Part shown: positions 8,689-17,221 of the stretch, piece after piece
How the letters are laid out: the number at the start of each line of letters is the position of its first letter
Numbering within the stretch: position 1 is the stretch's first letter
Source: Polyangium mundeleinium
Lineage (GTDB): Bacteria; Myxococcota_A; Polyangia; Polyangiales; Polyangiaceae
DNA: 64,000 nucleotides
Assembly: GCF_028369105.1 (NCBI RefSeq)
Contig: NZ_JAQNDO010000001.1
Coordinates: forward strand, 2,907,711-2,971,710
Direction of reading: 5' to 3'
Program-made: the position numbers and the translations under genes
The notes under the pieces: generated by a model
The model's input: the letters and a program-made list of their open reading frames with translations, nothing else
What the model was told of the DNA's origin: nothing
Database searches by the model: none

Positions 8689-9609
8689 TTATGCTCGTTT
8701 GACGGCCTCCCGCCTTCGCAACGCGAGGAGCACGCCCGTCGCGAGCATGGCGCCCGCGAGGGCGATTCGCGGCGTGAGGTGTTCGCCGAGGAGGAGCACG
8801 CTGCCCGCCGTCGCGAGGACGGGGACGAGGAGCTGCACGACGGCGGCGCGAATGGCCGTGAGGCGCGGGAGCGCCGCATACCAGAGGCTATAACCGACCC
8901 CGGAGGCGAGGGCGCCCGACGCGACGGCGAGGAGGAGGCCCCGCGGGGAGGCGCGCGGGATTTCGAGGAAACACGCGCTCGCCAGGGAAAGCGCGAGGGT
9001 GAGCGGGACGGCGCGGACGAAATTGTCGGCGGTCGCGGCGAGGGGGTTTGGGGGTGTAGCTCGGCTTGTCCGAGCGGAGCCCCCAAGCGTTGAATGATTT
9101 TCAGCGGAGCGGCCCCGGAGCGAATAAAGGCCCCACGCGACGCCCGCCGTCGCCATGAGGAGAGCACCCACGGGATCGGGCGCGGTGGCCCCCGGCGCGG
9201 CGAGGACGAGCAGACCGCCGAGGGCGAGCACGAGGCCGATCCATCCGCTCACGGAAGGGCGTTCGCCCCGTAGCAGGCCCGCGCCGAGCATGGTCGTCTG
9301 GACACACCCGAAGAGGACCAGCGCGCCGATGCCGGCGCCAATACGGACGTATGCGAGGGAAAAACCCGCCGCATAAGCGAAGAGCGCGAAAGCCGAGCGA
9401 AAGGTGCCCTGGTGAGGGCGAGCACCCCGGGCGAGGAGGAGGAGCACGAGCGTCGCCGCGCCCGAGGCGAGGCGCACGGTGGTGAACGTGGCGGGATCGA
9501 TGCGCGTGGCGCCATCGGCGAGGGCCGCGCGGCAAAGCAAGGAGTTCCCGGCGAAACCGAGGAGCGCGAGGCATACGAGGAGCGGGACGGGAATACGGCC
9601 GGGCGGCAT
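8689..9609 (-). CDS. DMT-family (EamA) transporter with an in-frame palindrome insertion
   Basis: 306 residues arranged as about ten hydrophobic segments in two EamA halves (LLGFAGNSLLCRAAL in the first, SGVGYSLWYAALPRL in the second). EamA proteins export or import small metabolites; the substrate cannot be read from sequence. The loop between halves carries ~20 extra polar residues (from ENHSTLGG to RATPPN) just before the DPLAATADNF-like stretch expected of the family. At DNA level this loop is a palindromic element (9048-9086) that keeps the frame open. The C-terminus is basic (ALRRREAVKRA). The gene runs toward the alkyl sulfatase gene on the same strand, but a separate promoter is predicted for the latter. 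Confidence 0.9.
   Translation of the reverse strand: MPPGRIPVPLLVCLALLGFAGNSLLCRAALADGATRIDPATFTTVRLASGAATLVLLLLARGARPHQGTFRSAFALFAYAAGFSLAYVRIGAGIGALVLFGCVQTTMLGAGLLRGERPSVSGWIGLVLALGGLLVLAAPGATAPDPVGALLMATAGVAWGLYSLRGRSAENHSTLGGSARTSRATPPNPLAATADNFVRAVPLTLALSLASACFLEIPRASPRGLLLAVASGALASGVGYSLWYAALPRLTAIRAAVVQLLVPVLATAGSVLLLGEHLTPRIALAGAMLATGVLLALRRREAVKRA
9048..9086. repeat. REP-like palindrome inserted inside the DMT transporter gene
   Basis: Outer arms TTGGGGG (9048-9054) and CCCCCAA (9080-9086) enclose inner arms GCTCGG (9059-9064) and CCGAGC (9070-9075) around a CTTGT loop. The arms pair perfectly, with a small internal loop between them. The element falls within codons of the transporter and its length with flanks preserves the reading frame. 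I found no second copy in the window. Confidence 0.7.
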
Positions 9610-9685
9610 CGTGGGAGGAGCGTAAACGAAAAGAGGCCGGGCGTCCTCGGAGATTCAGGGTAGAGTGGGGGCGTCGAGGAGGCCC

Positions 9686-10840
9686 ATGCGGCACGATTCC
9701 ACAGGACGAACGTTCGCCCCGGAGAGCATTGCGGCGCAGGCGCTCGGATGGGTGGATGCGGAGACGCGCGCGATCGTATCGCCGATTCACCCGTCGACGA
9801 CCTTTCTGCGCGATCCGGACAATCAATACCGGTCAGGCAGGGTGTACGGTCGATCGGACAATCCCACGTTCGATCAGGCCGAGGCACTCGTCACGTCCCT
9901 CGAAGGCGGGGCATCGAGCATGCTCTTTGCCTCGGGAATGGCAGCGGCAACGGCGGTCTTTTTGAGCCTTTCGCCCGGCGACCACGTCGTCGTACCGGAG
10001 GTGATGTACTGGTCTTTGCGGAGCTGGATATGTGGCCCGGGAGAGCGGCTCGGGCTCCGGGCGTCGGTCGTGGACATGTCGAACCCGGAGAAGGTCGCGG
10101 CCGCGATCGAGCCGGACAAGACGCGGCTCGTGTGGGTGGAGACGCCCGCGAATCCCCTCTGGGGCGTGACGGACATCGCCGAGGTGTCGCGGCTCGCGCA
10201 CGCGGCGGGGGCGCTCGTCTGCGTGGACTCGACGTCGGCGACGCCGGTCCTGACGCGGCCGCTCGCGTGGGGCGCGGATTTCGTGATGCATTCGGCGACG
10301 AAATATCTGAATGGTCACTCCGACGTGCTCGCCGGGACCTTGACGGCGGCGCGGACGGGTGAATTCTGGGAGCGCGTGCGCGCCACGCGGTCGCAGGTCG
10401 GCAGCATCGCGGGTCCCTTCGAGGCCTGGCTGCTCGTGCGAGGCATGCGGACCTTGTTCCTGCGGGTGCGGGCGGCGTCGAAGAGCGCGCTCGCGATCGC
10501 CGAGCACCTGGAACCGCATCCGCGGGTGCTCTCCGTGATGTACCCGGGGTTGTCCTCGTTCCCTACGCACGTGGTGGCAGCGCGGCAGATGGACGGGGGG
10601 TTCGGCGGGATGCTGTCGGTGCGGATCCGGGGCGGCGAGGAGGCGGCGGTGCGGGTCGCGTCGCGCGTGTCGCTCTGGAAACGCGCGACGTCGCTCGGCG
10701 GCGTGGAGAGCCTCATCGAACATCGATCGAGCGTGGAAGGACCGGACTCGCCGGTGCCGCGGGATCTGCTCAGGCTCTCGGTGGGGATCGAGGCGGCCGC
10801 GGATCTGATCGCGGATCTCGATCAAGCGCTCGCGCTCTAG
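9686..10840 (+). CDS. PLP-dependent trans-sulfuration enzyme (cystathionine gamma-synthase/lyase family)
   Basis: 384 residues, the usual length. The Schiff-base lysine is in HSATKYLNGHSD; the substrate loop YRSGRVYGRSDNPTFDQAEA and LFASGMAAATAVF are typical of the Cys/Met-metabolism PLP family. The ATG at 9686 follows GAGGAGGCCC; an in-frame GTG at 9665 is less likely. The family interconverts cysteine, homocysteine and methionine precursors by gamma- or beta-elimination/replacement. Synthase, gamma-lyase, sulfhydrylase and methionine gamma-lyase cannot be told apart here. The next gene, a small-molecule kinase, follows in the same direction after 57 bp and may be co-transcribed. Confidence 0.9.
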   Translation: MRHDSTGRTFAPESIAAQALGWVDAETRAIVSPIHPSTTFLRDPDNQYRSGRVYGRSDNPTFDQAEALVTSLEGGASSMLFASGMAAATAVFLSLSPGDHVVVPEVMYWSLRSWICGPGERLGLRASVVDMSNPEKVAAAIEPDKTRLVWVETPANPLWGVTDIAEVSRLAHAAGALVCVDSTSATPVLTRPLAWGADFVMHSATKYLNGHSDVLAGTLTAARTGEFWERVRATRSQVGSIAGPFEAWLLVRGMRTLFLRVRAASKSALAIAEHLEPHPRVLSVMYPGLSSFPTHVVAARQMDGGFGGMLSVRIRGGEEAAVRVASRVSLWKRATSLGGVESLIEHRSSVEGPDSPVPRDLLRLSVGIEAAADLIADLDQALAL

Positions 10841-10897
10841 CAGCCGGCTAGCGCGGTTCTTGTCGAAAAACGTCTCTCGGTGCATCCTCGCGCGCCG

Positions 10898-11935
10898 ATG
10901 GAGACGATTCCCTCCTGGATCCTCGCCCGCTTTCGTGACCTCGATCAAAGGCCCCACGCGCCCCACGGCGGGGGCCTCATCAACCGCACGTTCCTCGTCG
11001 AGGGGCGCGCGGGGAAGGTCATCGTGCAGCGGCTGCACCCCGTGTTCGCGGGGGTGGTGAACGAGGACATCGACGCTGTGACGGCGCACCTCGCGGCCAA
11101 GGGCCTGATGACGCCGCGGCCTCTGCGCACCGATGACGGCGCGTTATGGGTCGACGACGAGGAGGGGCGGGCCTGGCGCGCGCTCTCGTACGTGGAAGGG
11201 CAGAGCCACGACCGCGTGCCGAGCCTGAGCTTCGCGCGCGAGGCGGGCCGCATGGTGGCGCGGTTTCACGCGGCCGTTGCCGATCTCGCATACGACTACC
11301 GGCATGTGCGGGCTGGGGTGCACGACACGAAAAAACACCTCGCCACGCTGGAAGCGGCGCTCGATGCGCACACGGGGCATCGGCTGTTCGGCGAGGTCGA
11401 GCCGCTCGCGCGGCGGCTGCTCGCCGAGGCCGCGCGGCTGCCGGATCTCGAGCGGCTCCCGCTTCGGCACGTGCATGGAGATCTCAAAATATCGAATCTC
11501 TTGTTCCAGGGTGAACAGGCGGTGTGTCTCGTGGATCTGGACACACTCGGCCGGATGATCTGGCCCTTCGAGATGGGGGACGCGCTCCGCTCGTGGTGCA
11601 ATCCGGCGGGCGAGGACGTGGCGCACGTGGCGATCGACGCGGGCACGTTTGGCGCGGCGCTCGCGGGGTATGGCGAGGTCGCGCGGGGGGCGGGGCTCGT
11701 GTCGGCGGAGGAGGCGGGGGCGATCGTGGATGGGCTCGCGACGATATGCCTGGAGCTCTCGGCGCGGTTTCTCGCGGATGCGCTGCGCGAGGCGTACTTC
11801 GGCTTCGACGCGCGGCGATTCCCGGCCCGGGGCGAGCATAACCTGGTGCGCGGCCGCGGACAACTCGCGCTCTTCGACAGCGTACAAGCACGACGCACGG
11901 AGCTCGAGCACGTCGCGCGCGCGGCGCTGGACTGA
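10898..11935 (+). CDS. aminoglycoside-phosphotransferase-fold kinase (sugar/homoserine-kinase-like)
   Basis: 345 residues from ATG 10898 (METIPSWIL); a GTG at 10880 is an alternative start. The protein has the APH fold: HGGGLINRTFLVE nucleotide loop at the N-terminus, VIVQRLHP carrying the region of the ATP-binding residue, catalytic loop HVHGDLKISNLLF (bases ~11470-11510) and metal site CLVDLDTLGRM. The motif set resembles N-acetylhexosamine 1-kinases and bacterial homoserine-kinase-like proteins rather than antibiotic-resistance enzymes. The likely reaction is ATP-dependent phosphorylation of a small hydroxylated metabolite. The position after a Cys/Met enzyme makes a link to homoserine metabolism thinkable but unproved. 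Confidence 0.83.
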   Translation: METIPSWILARFRDLDQRPHAPHGGGLINRTFLVEGRAGKVIVQRLHPVFAGVVNEDIDAVTAHLAAKGLMTPRPLRTDDGALWVDDEEGRAWRALSYVEGQSHDRVPSLSFAREAGRMVARFHAAVADLAYDYRHVRAGVHDTKKHLATLEAALDAHTGHRLFGEVEPLARRLLAEAARLPDLERLPLRHVHGDLKISNLLFQGEQAVCLVDLDTLGRMIWPFEMGDALRSWCNPAGEDVAHVAIDAGTFGAALAGYGEVARGAGLVSAEEAGAIVDGLATICLELSARFLADALREAYFGFDARRFPARGEHNLVRGRGQLALFDSVQARRTELEHVARAALD

Positions 11936-12070
11936 GCTGAGACACCGGCCGGGTTCGTCCCGCTGGGAGTTTTTGACCAGACGAAGAACTCTGCTCTTGC
12001 CGCGGAGGCGGATTCATGATCGTTTTCCCCCCAGTATTTGATGGTCCATCGTGGGCGCGTGGAGGAGAGG

Positions 12071-13978
12071 ATGATCAAGCGCGGGTTCTTCGGGGTGATG
12101 TGTATCGGCGCGCTGCTCGGAGGGACGAGCAGCGCCCACGCCGTGCCCATCACGCAAAACACCGATCCCCACACGACCGGCCTTGGGATCTCGACCGCAT
12201 GTGGCGACGGCCTGAGCACGTCCCAAAGCTCCTATTATCGCGTGTTCGATCTGTACGGCCTCGGCATTCCCGCGAGCGGGATCCGCAGCGTGCAGTTCGG
12301 CGTCGACGCGCTGTTCAACGGCCCGCTGGTGCTCCGCGTCAGGTTCTACACGCTCGCCTCGACGCTCGAGGTGGCGAATCTCGTCCCGATCGGGGAGCCC
12401 GCCTTCGTGATGGTCCCGTCGCAGCAGGGGACGCTGGTGACCGTCCCCCTCGACCCGAACGTCTCCTTCGATACGCAGGATCCGATCGTCGTCGAGATCT
12501 TCGTGCCGAATGGCCAGGCGACCGGCACCGCCTTTTACATCGGCTCGAACGCGGCCGGCCAATCGGCGCCGGGTTACGTCCGCGCGCCCGACTGTGTCGG
12601 CATGGAGGAGATCACGGATCTCGCGGCGCTCGGCAATACGAACATGCACATCGTCATGACGCTCGACGTCGGCGCCTGCGGCGACGGCACGGTCGAGACC
12701 GCGGCCGGCGAGGTCTGCGACGACCACAATACGGTGAGCGGCGACGGCTGCGACGCGAACTGCAAGCCGACGGGCTGCGGCAACGGCGTGAAGACCGGCG
12801 CCGAGTTGTGCGACGACGGCAATACGGTGAGCGGCGACGGCTGCGACGCGAACTGCAAGCCGACGGGCTGCGGCAACGGCGTCCTTACGAACGGCGAGGC
12901 GTGCGACGACGGCAATACGGTGAGCGGCGACGGCTGCGACGCGAACTGCAAGCCGACGGGCTGCGGCAACGGCGTGAAGGCCGGCGCCGAGGCGTGCGAC
13001 GACGGCAATACGGTGAGCGGGGACGGCTGCGACGCGAACTGCACGGTGACAGGCTGCGGCAACGGCATCGTGACGGGCGGCGAGCTCTGCGACGACGGCA
13101 ACACCGTGGGCGGCGATGGCTGCGACGGCAACTGCTTCAACCCGGCCTGCGGCAACGGGTTCGTCGGCGTCGGCGAGGCGTGCGACGACGGCAACGATGT
13201 GAGCGGGGACGGCTGCGACGTGAACTGCACGGCGACGGCCTGCGGCAACGGCGTGCTCACGGCCGACGAGGTCTGCGAGGACGGCAATACGGTCGACGGC
13301 GACGGGTGTGATTCGAACTGCACGTCGAGCTTCTGCGGCAACGGCATCCAGACGGCGGCCGAGGAGTGCGACGACGGCAACACGACGGACGGCGACGGCT
13401 GTGATTCGAACTGCAAGCTGCCGGCCTGCGGGAATGCGATCGTCAACGAGGGCGAGACCTGCGACGACGGCAACAAGAGCGACGGCGACGGCTGCGATTC
13501 GGACTGCTCGGTGACGGCCTGCGGCAACGGCATCGTGACGCTCGGCGAGGAATGCGACGACGGCAACGACGTCGACGGTGATGGCTGCGACACGACCTGC
13601 ACGTCGACGGCGTGTGGCAACGGCACGAGGACCGAAGGCGAGGCCTGCGACGACGGCAACGACGTGGACGGCGACGGCTGCGACACGAACTGCACGGCGA
13701 CGGGCTGCGGCAATGGCGTCGAGACCGAGGGCGAGGCCTGCGACGACGGCAACACGACGGACGGCGACGGCTGTTCGGCGACGTGTCAGCTCGAGTCGAA
13801 TGGGGAGGGCGGGGGCGGCGCGGCGGGCGCCGGCGGCGGCACGGCTGTCGAGGGCGGCTGCAACTGCAGCGTCGCGGGCGCGAGCGACACGAGGACCTCG
13901 GTGGGCCTCTTCGGCGCGCTCTTCGCGGCCCTGCTCGTACCCTTCCGGCGTCGTCGTCGGGCGCCGTCGGGCCCGTGA
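12071..13978 (+). CDS. secreted DUF4215 (myxobacterial disulfide repeat) protein with MYXO-CTERM
   Basis: 635 residues; the start follows a strong GGAGGAGAGG site. Order: signal peptide ending SSAHA; a ~180-residue beta-rich domain of unknown family; twelve tandem DUF4215 units of about 31 residues (bases ~12670-13790), each with a CGNG start, a CDDGN centre, GDGCD and a final Cys, giving four cysteines per unit; a Gly/Ala linker; and a MYXO-CTERM tail (CNCSVAG, hydrophobic helix, FRRRRR). MYXO-CTERM tails are processed at the Cys by a rhombosortase/myxosortase-type protease and hold proteins at the surface. Units 2-4 are almost identical in DNA, suggesting recent unit amplification. The function is probably structural or adhesive (inference). 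Confidence 0.92.
   Translation: MIKRGFFGVMCIGALLGGTSSAHAVPITQNTDPHTTGLGISTACGDGLSTSQSSYYRVFDLYGLGIPASGIRSVQFGVDALFNGPLVLRVRFYTLASTLEVANLVPIGEPAFVMVPSQQGTLVTVPLDPNVSFDTQDPIVVEIFVPNGQATGTAFYIGSNAAGQSAPGYVRAPDCVGMEEITDLAALGNTNMHIVMTLDVGACGDGTVETAAGEVCDDHNTVSGDGCDANCKPTGCGNGVKTGAELCDDGNTVSGDGCDANCKPTGCGNGVLTNGEACDDGNTVSGDGCDANCKPTGCGNGVKAGAEACDDGNTVSGDGCDANCTVTGCGNGIVTGGELCDDGNTVGGDGCDGNCFNPACGNGFVGVGEACDDGNDVSGDGCDVNCTATACGNGVLTADEVCEDGNTVDGDGCDSNCTSSFCGNGIQTAAEECDDGNTTDGDGCDSNCKLPACGNAIVNEGETCDDGNKSDGDGCDSDCSVTACGNGIVTLGEECDDGNDVDGDGCDTTCTSTACGNGTRTEGEACDDGNDVDGDGCDTNCTATGCGNGVETEGEACDDGNTTDGDGCSATCQLESNGEGGGGAAGAGGGTAVEGGCNCSVAGASDTRTSVGLFGALFAALLVPFRRRRRAPSGP
12668..13790 (+). repeat. twelve-unit DUF4215-coding tandem repeat
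   Basis: About 93-bp units inside the preceding gene. The stretch coding for NTVSGDGCDANCKPTG recurs almost base for base in the first four units and then diverges (DVDGDGCDTNC in the late units). The gradient suggests the 5' units were duplicated most recently. Confidence 0.85.
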
Positions 13979-14167
13979 CGCCGCCCGCGCCGTGAGCCCC
14001 CTTGCCCGCGTTCGTCTCCCCGCACCCCTTCCGCATTAAAAAACTACGCCCATTGCGGAAGCGCAGCCCTCGGGCTCGGTTTCGCGAAAAAACATGGACG
14101 CCGCCGTCGGCCCCGGGCTATCCTCGCTTTTGCGCGCACTCCTTGCCGTGACGAAAGCGAGATTCCC

Positions 14168-15238
14168 ATGAGAATGCTTCTTCCCCTCGTCGCAATTTCT
14201 TTGGCAATCGTTGGTTGCTCCAGCTCCGGGAACGTCGACCTCGGGGCGGGTGCTGCTGGGCCCGGCGGGGCGGGCGGGAGCGGGGGGAGCGGTGGCGGCG
14301 GCACCGGGGGCGGCGGCGGCAGCGGCGGCAGCGGCGGCGGGACGACGTCGTATACCGTGACGTTCGACCCCGTGAAGGTGGCGCCGGGGACCGAGCACAC
14401 GCAATGCGTGGTGAAGCGGCTCGGCAACGACGTGCTCGAGCGCATCCACGAGATTCGCAACGTGCTGCCGACGGGCTCGCATCACCTCATCGTGTACCGG
14501 ACGAACGACACGGTGGAGCAGCTCGAGCCGTTCGATTGCCAGCCCTTCGCCGACACGCTGGACCCGTCGAAGGGCGCGCCGGTGATGATCACGCAAAAAC
14601 ACGAGGACACGCTGACCCTGCCGGACGGGGTGGCGTTCACGATGCAGCCGAACCAGATGGTGCGGCTCGAAATGCATTACCTCAATGCGTCGCTGTCCGA
14701 GATCGACGTGTCGGCGACATCGACGTTCTACACGATGAAGGAAGCCGACTTCAAGGACGAGGCCGATTTCCTCTTCATCGGCAACCCCGACATCAACATC
14801 GCGCCGCATACGAAGGCGACGCTCGGGCCGACGTTCCTGCCGCTGCCCGCGGACCTCGTGGGCTCGAAGTTCTTCGGAATCACCGGGCACACGCACCAAT
14901 GGGGCAAGGACGTGACCGTGTCGTGGGCGCCGTCGAAGAACGGGGCGGATACCACGGTGTACGACGTCGATGGATGGCTCTGGAGCGAGCCGCCGACCGT
15001 GGTTCACGATCCGCCGTTCCAGGTGCCCGAAGGCGGGGGCTTCCGGTTCACGTGCTCCTGGGACAACCAGAGCAGCCAGCAGGTGGGCTTCGGGGAGTCG
15101 GCGAACGACGAGATGTGCTTCTTCTGGGCCTACTACTACCCGAGCAAGGGGTCGCGCGTCTGCGCGCACACGGACCAGGTCGGGGGCGGCATGGACATCT
15201 GCTGCCCGGGCAATCAGCTCTGCGGATTGCTCTTCTGA
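14168..15238 (+). CDS. lipoprotein with copper type II ascorbate-dependent monooxygenase-like domains
   Basis: 356 residues. The lipoprotein signal ends in LAIVGC and is followed by a ~45-residue Gly/Ser linker. The body matches the two-domain PHM/DBM copper monooxygenase fold. Visible candidate ligands cover both copper sites: GSHHLIVYR (His pair) and LEMHYLN (His) for CuH; GHTHQWG (HxH) and NDEMCFFW (Met) for CuM. Eukaryotic relatives hydroxylate peptidyl-glycine or dopamine; bacterial relatives have mostly unknown substrates. The many Cys in the last third suggest disulfides in an exported protein. It stands alone, convergent with the M2 peptidase gene across a hairpin. The family assignment rests on ligand spacing read by eye. 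Confidence 0.85.
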   Translation: MRMLLPLVAISLAIVGCSSSGNVDLGAGAAGPGGAGGSGGSGGGGTGGGGGSGGSGGGTTSYTVTFDPVKVAPGTEHTQCVVKRLGNDVLERIHEIRNVLPTGSHHLIVYRTNDTVEQLEPFDCQPFADTLDPSKGAPVMITQKHEDTLTLPDGVAFTMQPNQMVRLEMHYLNASLSEIDVSATSTFYTMKEADFKDEADFLFIGNPDINIAPHTKATLGPTFLPLPADLVGSKFFGITGHTHQWGKDVTVSWAPSKNGADTTVYDVDGWLWSEPPTVVHDPPFQVPEGGGFRFTCSWDNQSSQQVGFGESANDEMCFFWAYYYPSKGSRVCAHTDQVGGGMDICCPGNQLCGLLF

Positions 15239-15244
15239 GCCTTC

Positions 15245-15274
15245 CCGGGGGACGCGCACGCGCACGTCCCCCGG
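15245..15274. terminator. bidirectional hairpin terminator between convergent genes
   Basis: A perfect 10-bp stem CCGGGGGACG / CGTCCCCCGG around a 10-base loop lies in the 45-bp gap between the ends of the copper-protein and peptidase genes. No T-run follows on either side. Confidence 0.55.
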
Positions 15275-15283
15275 CCTTCCCCT

Positions 15284-17182
15284 TCACCAGCCGCAGGTCT
15301 CGCCCTTGCTCTCCTCGCGGATGAACTTCCGCAGGGGCTCGAAGTATTCGAGGATCGCGCTCGCGTCGCCCTGCGTCTCGCCCGAGATCGCCTTCATCGC
15401 CTCCGGCCAGGGCTTGCTCGCGCCCATCGCCAGCATCGCCTTCAGTTTGTCGCCCGCCGCCTTGTTGCCGTAAATCGAGCAGGTGTGGAGCGGGCCCGTG
15501 TGGCCAGCCGCCTTGCAGAGCGCGCGGTGGAACTGGAACTGGTAGATGTGCGCCAGGAAGTACCGCGTGTACGGCGTGCCGCCGGGGACGTGGAACTTCG
15601 CGCCGGGATCGAAATCCTTTTCGCTGCGCGGGACCGGCGCCGCGACGCCCTGGTATTTCTGGCGCAGGTTCCACCAGGCCTCGTTGTACTTGCCCGTCGG
15701 CGTCTTGCCCGCGAAGACGTCCCAGCGCCATTGATCGATGAGCTTGCCGAACGGGAGGAACGCGATCTTCGCGAGCGCCTGCTTCATGAGGAAGTTCGTC
15801 TCGGCCTTCGGGTTCTGCGGCGCGTCCTTGAGCAGGCCGATCGTCTTCAGATACCCCGGCGTCACGCTGAGCGCGATCGTGTCGCCAATGCCCTCGTGGA
15901 AGCCGTCGTTGGCGCCCGATTGGAAGAGGACCGGAAGGGTGTAGTAGTAGGCGTAGTAGTAGTTGTGCCCGAGCTCGTGGTGGATGGTGATGAAATCCTC
16001 CTCCTTGGGCTCGATGCACATCTTGATGCGAATGTCGCCGCCGTAGGTGACGTCCCAGGCGCTCGCGTGGCAGACGACCTCGCGGTCGCGCGGGCGGACG
16101 AACATGGAGCGCTCCCAGAACGTCTTCGGCAAGGAATCGAGGCCGAGCGAGGTGAAGAACCGCTCGCCCATCTTGACCATTTCAATGGGGTCGACCTTCT
16201 TGTCGACGAGCGCCTTCGTGACGTCGATCGAGGCCTCCTTCGGGTACGGCGTGACGAGGTCGTAGAGGTTCGACCAGTCCTGCGCCCACATGTTGCCGAG
16301 CAGGTGCGCCGGGATCGGGGCCTTGTCGCCGATCTTGTCCTTGCCATAGACCTTGCGGAGCTTCGAGCGGACGAGGCAATGCAGCTCGTCGTAGAGGGGT
16401 TTGACCTGGTTCCAGAGGCGCTCGGTGTCGGCCTCGAAGGCCTCGGGCGTCATGTCGTAGCCGGAGCGCCAGAGCGCGCCCACGTCCGAGAAGCCAATCG
16501 AGCGCGCGCCCTCGTTGCCGAGCTCGACGTACCGCGTGTACCGCTCGCGAAGCGGAGGCGCGATCGAATGCCAGCCCGTCCAGGCGTCGAGCAGCTCGTC
16601 GTACTTGCGGCTCTTCGCCATGATGTTGGAGAGCTCGTCGAGGTTCTGGCATTTGCCGCCGAGCCGCGCGGGGCAATACTTGCCCTTGCCGTAATCGGCC
16701 TCCATCGAGACGGCGATCTGCGCGAGCTCGGCGCGCTTCTTCGCATCCGCAGGGGCGGGCAGGGTGGTCGAGAGCTTGATGAGCTTGAGCTGGCGCGCCA
16801 CAGGCTCGGGCAGCGTCAGGCCGTCGAAGCGCGTCGCGCCCGTGATCGCCGTGCCGAGGTATTCCATGTTGGCTTCCTCGGCCGCCGCCGAGATCGCCGT
16901 CGTATCGTCCGTGATGTACGTCTTGTTGACCCAGGCCGCGCGCGCCGAGGCGGTCCAGAGTTTCTTGAGGTCGTCGTTGACACGGATCGCGAACCCCTGC
17001 GCCTCCTCGACCGTCGCCGGCTTTTCGCCCGCGGCCGCCTGGGTTTGCCCCGGCGTGGTCGTGGCCACCGCCGACGCCGTGGTCGGCGTGGGCGGCGGCG
17101 GCGCAGAGCTACACGCGAAGACAGTCGCGGCGAGCGCGAGGGGGCAGGCGAGGGCGAGGGAGGCGTAGGGGCGTTGTTTCAT
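15284..17182 (-). CDS. M2 family peptidyl-dipeptidase (angiotensin-converting-enzyme-like) lipoprotein
   Basis: 632 residues. N-terminal lipoprotein signal (VFACSS lipobox), then a Pro/Thr/Ala linker, then a full M2 catalytic domain. The zinc site is HHELGHNYYY with the downstream third ligand in GFHEGIGD (bases ~15880-15990). Family enzymes remove C-terminal dipeptides from peptides, consistent with feeding on protein outside the cell or in the periplasm. The HAD phosphatase gene ends 39 bp upstream on the same strand, so the two are probably co-transcribed. Length and motifs look complete and active. Confidence 0.94.
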   Translation of the reverse strand: MKQRPYASLALACPLALAATVFACSSAPPPPTPTTASAVATTTPGQTQAAAGEKPATVEEAQGFAIRVNDDLKKLWTASARAAWVNKTYITDDTTAISAAAEEANMEYLGTAITGATRFDGLTLPEPVARQLKLIKLSTTLPAPADAKKRAELAQIAVSMEADYGKGKYCPARLGGKCQNLDELSNIMAKSRKYDELLDAWTGWHSIAPPLRERYTRYVELGNEGARSIGFSDVGALWRSGYDMTPEAFEADTERLWNQVKPLYDELHCLVRSKLRKVYGKDKIGDKAPIPAHLLGNMWAQDWSNLYDLVTPYPKEASIDVTKALVDKKVDPIEMVKMGERFFTSLGLDSLPKTFWERSMFVRPRDREVVCHASAWDVTYGGDIRIKMCIEPKEEDFITIHHELGHNYYYAYYYTLPVLFQSGANDGFHEGIGDTIALSVTPGYLKTIGLLKDAPQNPKAETNFLMKQALAKIAFLPFGKLIDQWRWDVFAGKTPTGKYNEAWWNLRQKYQGVAAPVPRSEKDFDPGAKFHVPGGTPYTRYFLAHIYQFQFHRALCKAAGHTGPLHTCSIYGNKAAGDKLKAMLAMGASKPWPEAMKAISGETQGDASAILEYFEPLRKFIREESKGETCGW

Positions 17183-17221
17183 GAACCGGGCTCCAAGGTT
17201 CTGCCCGGTATAATCCGGAAA

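Noticed and set aside
8616-9167. N-terminal extension of the alkyl sulfatase
   Set aside because: It overlaps the transporter gene in another frame and adds unrelated Ser/Arg-rich residues; the 8615 start has a good ribosome site.
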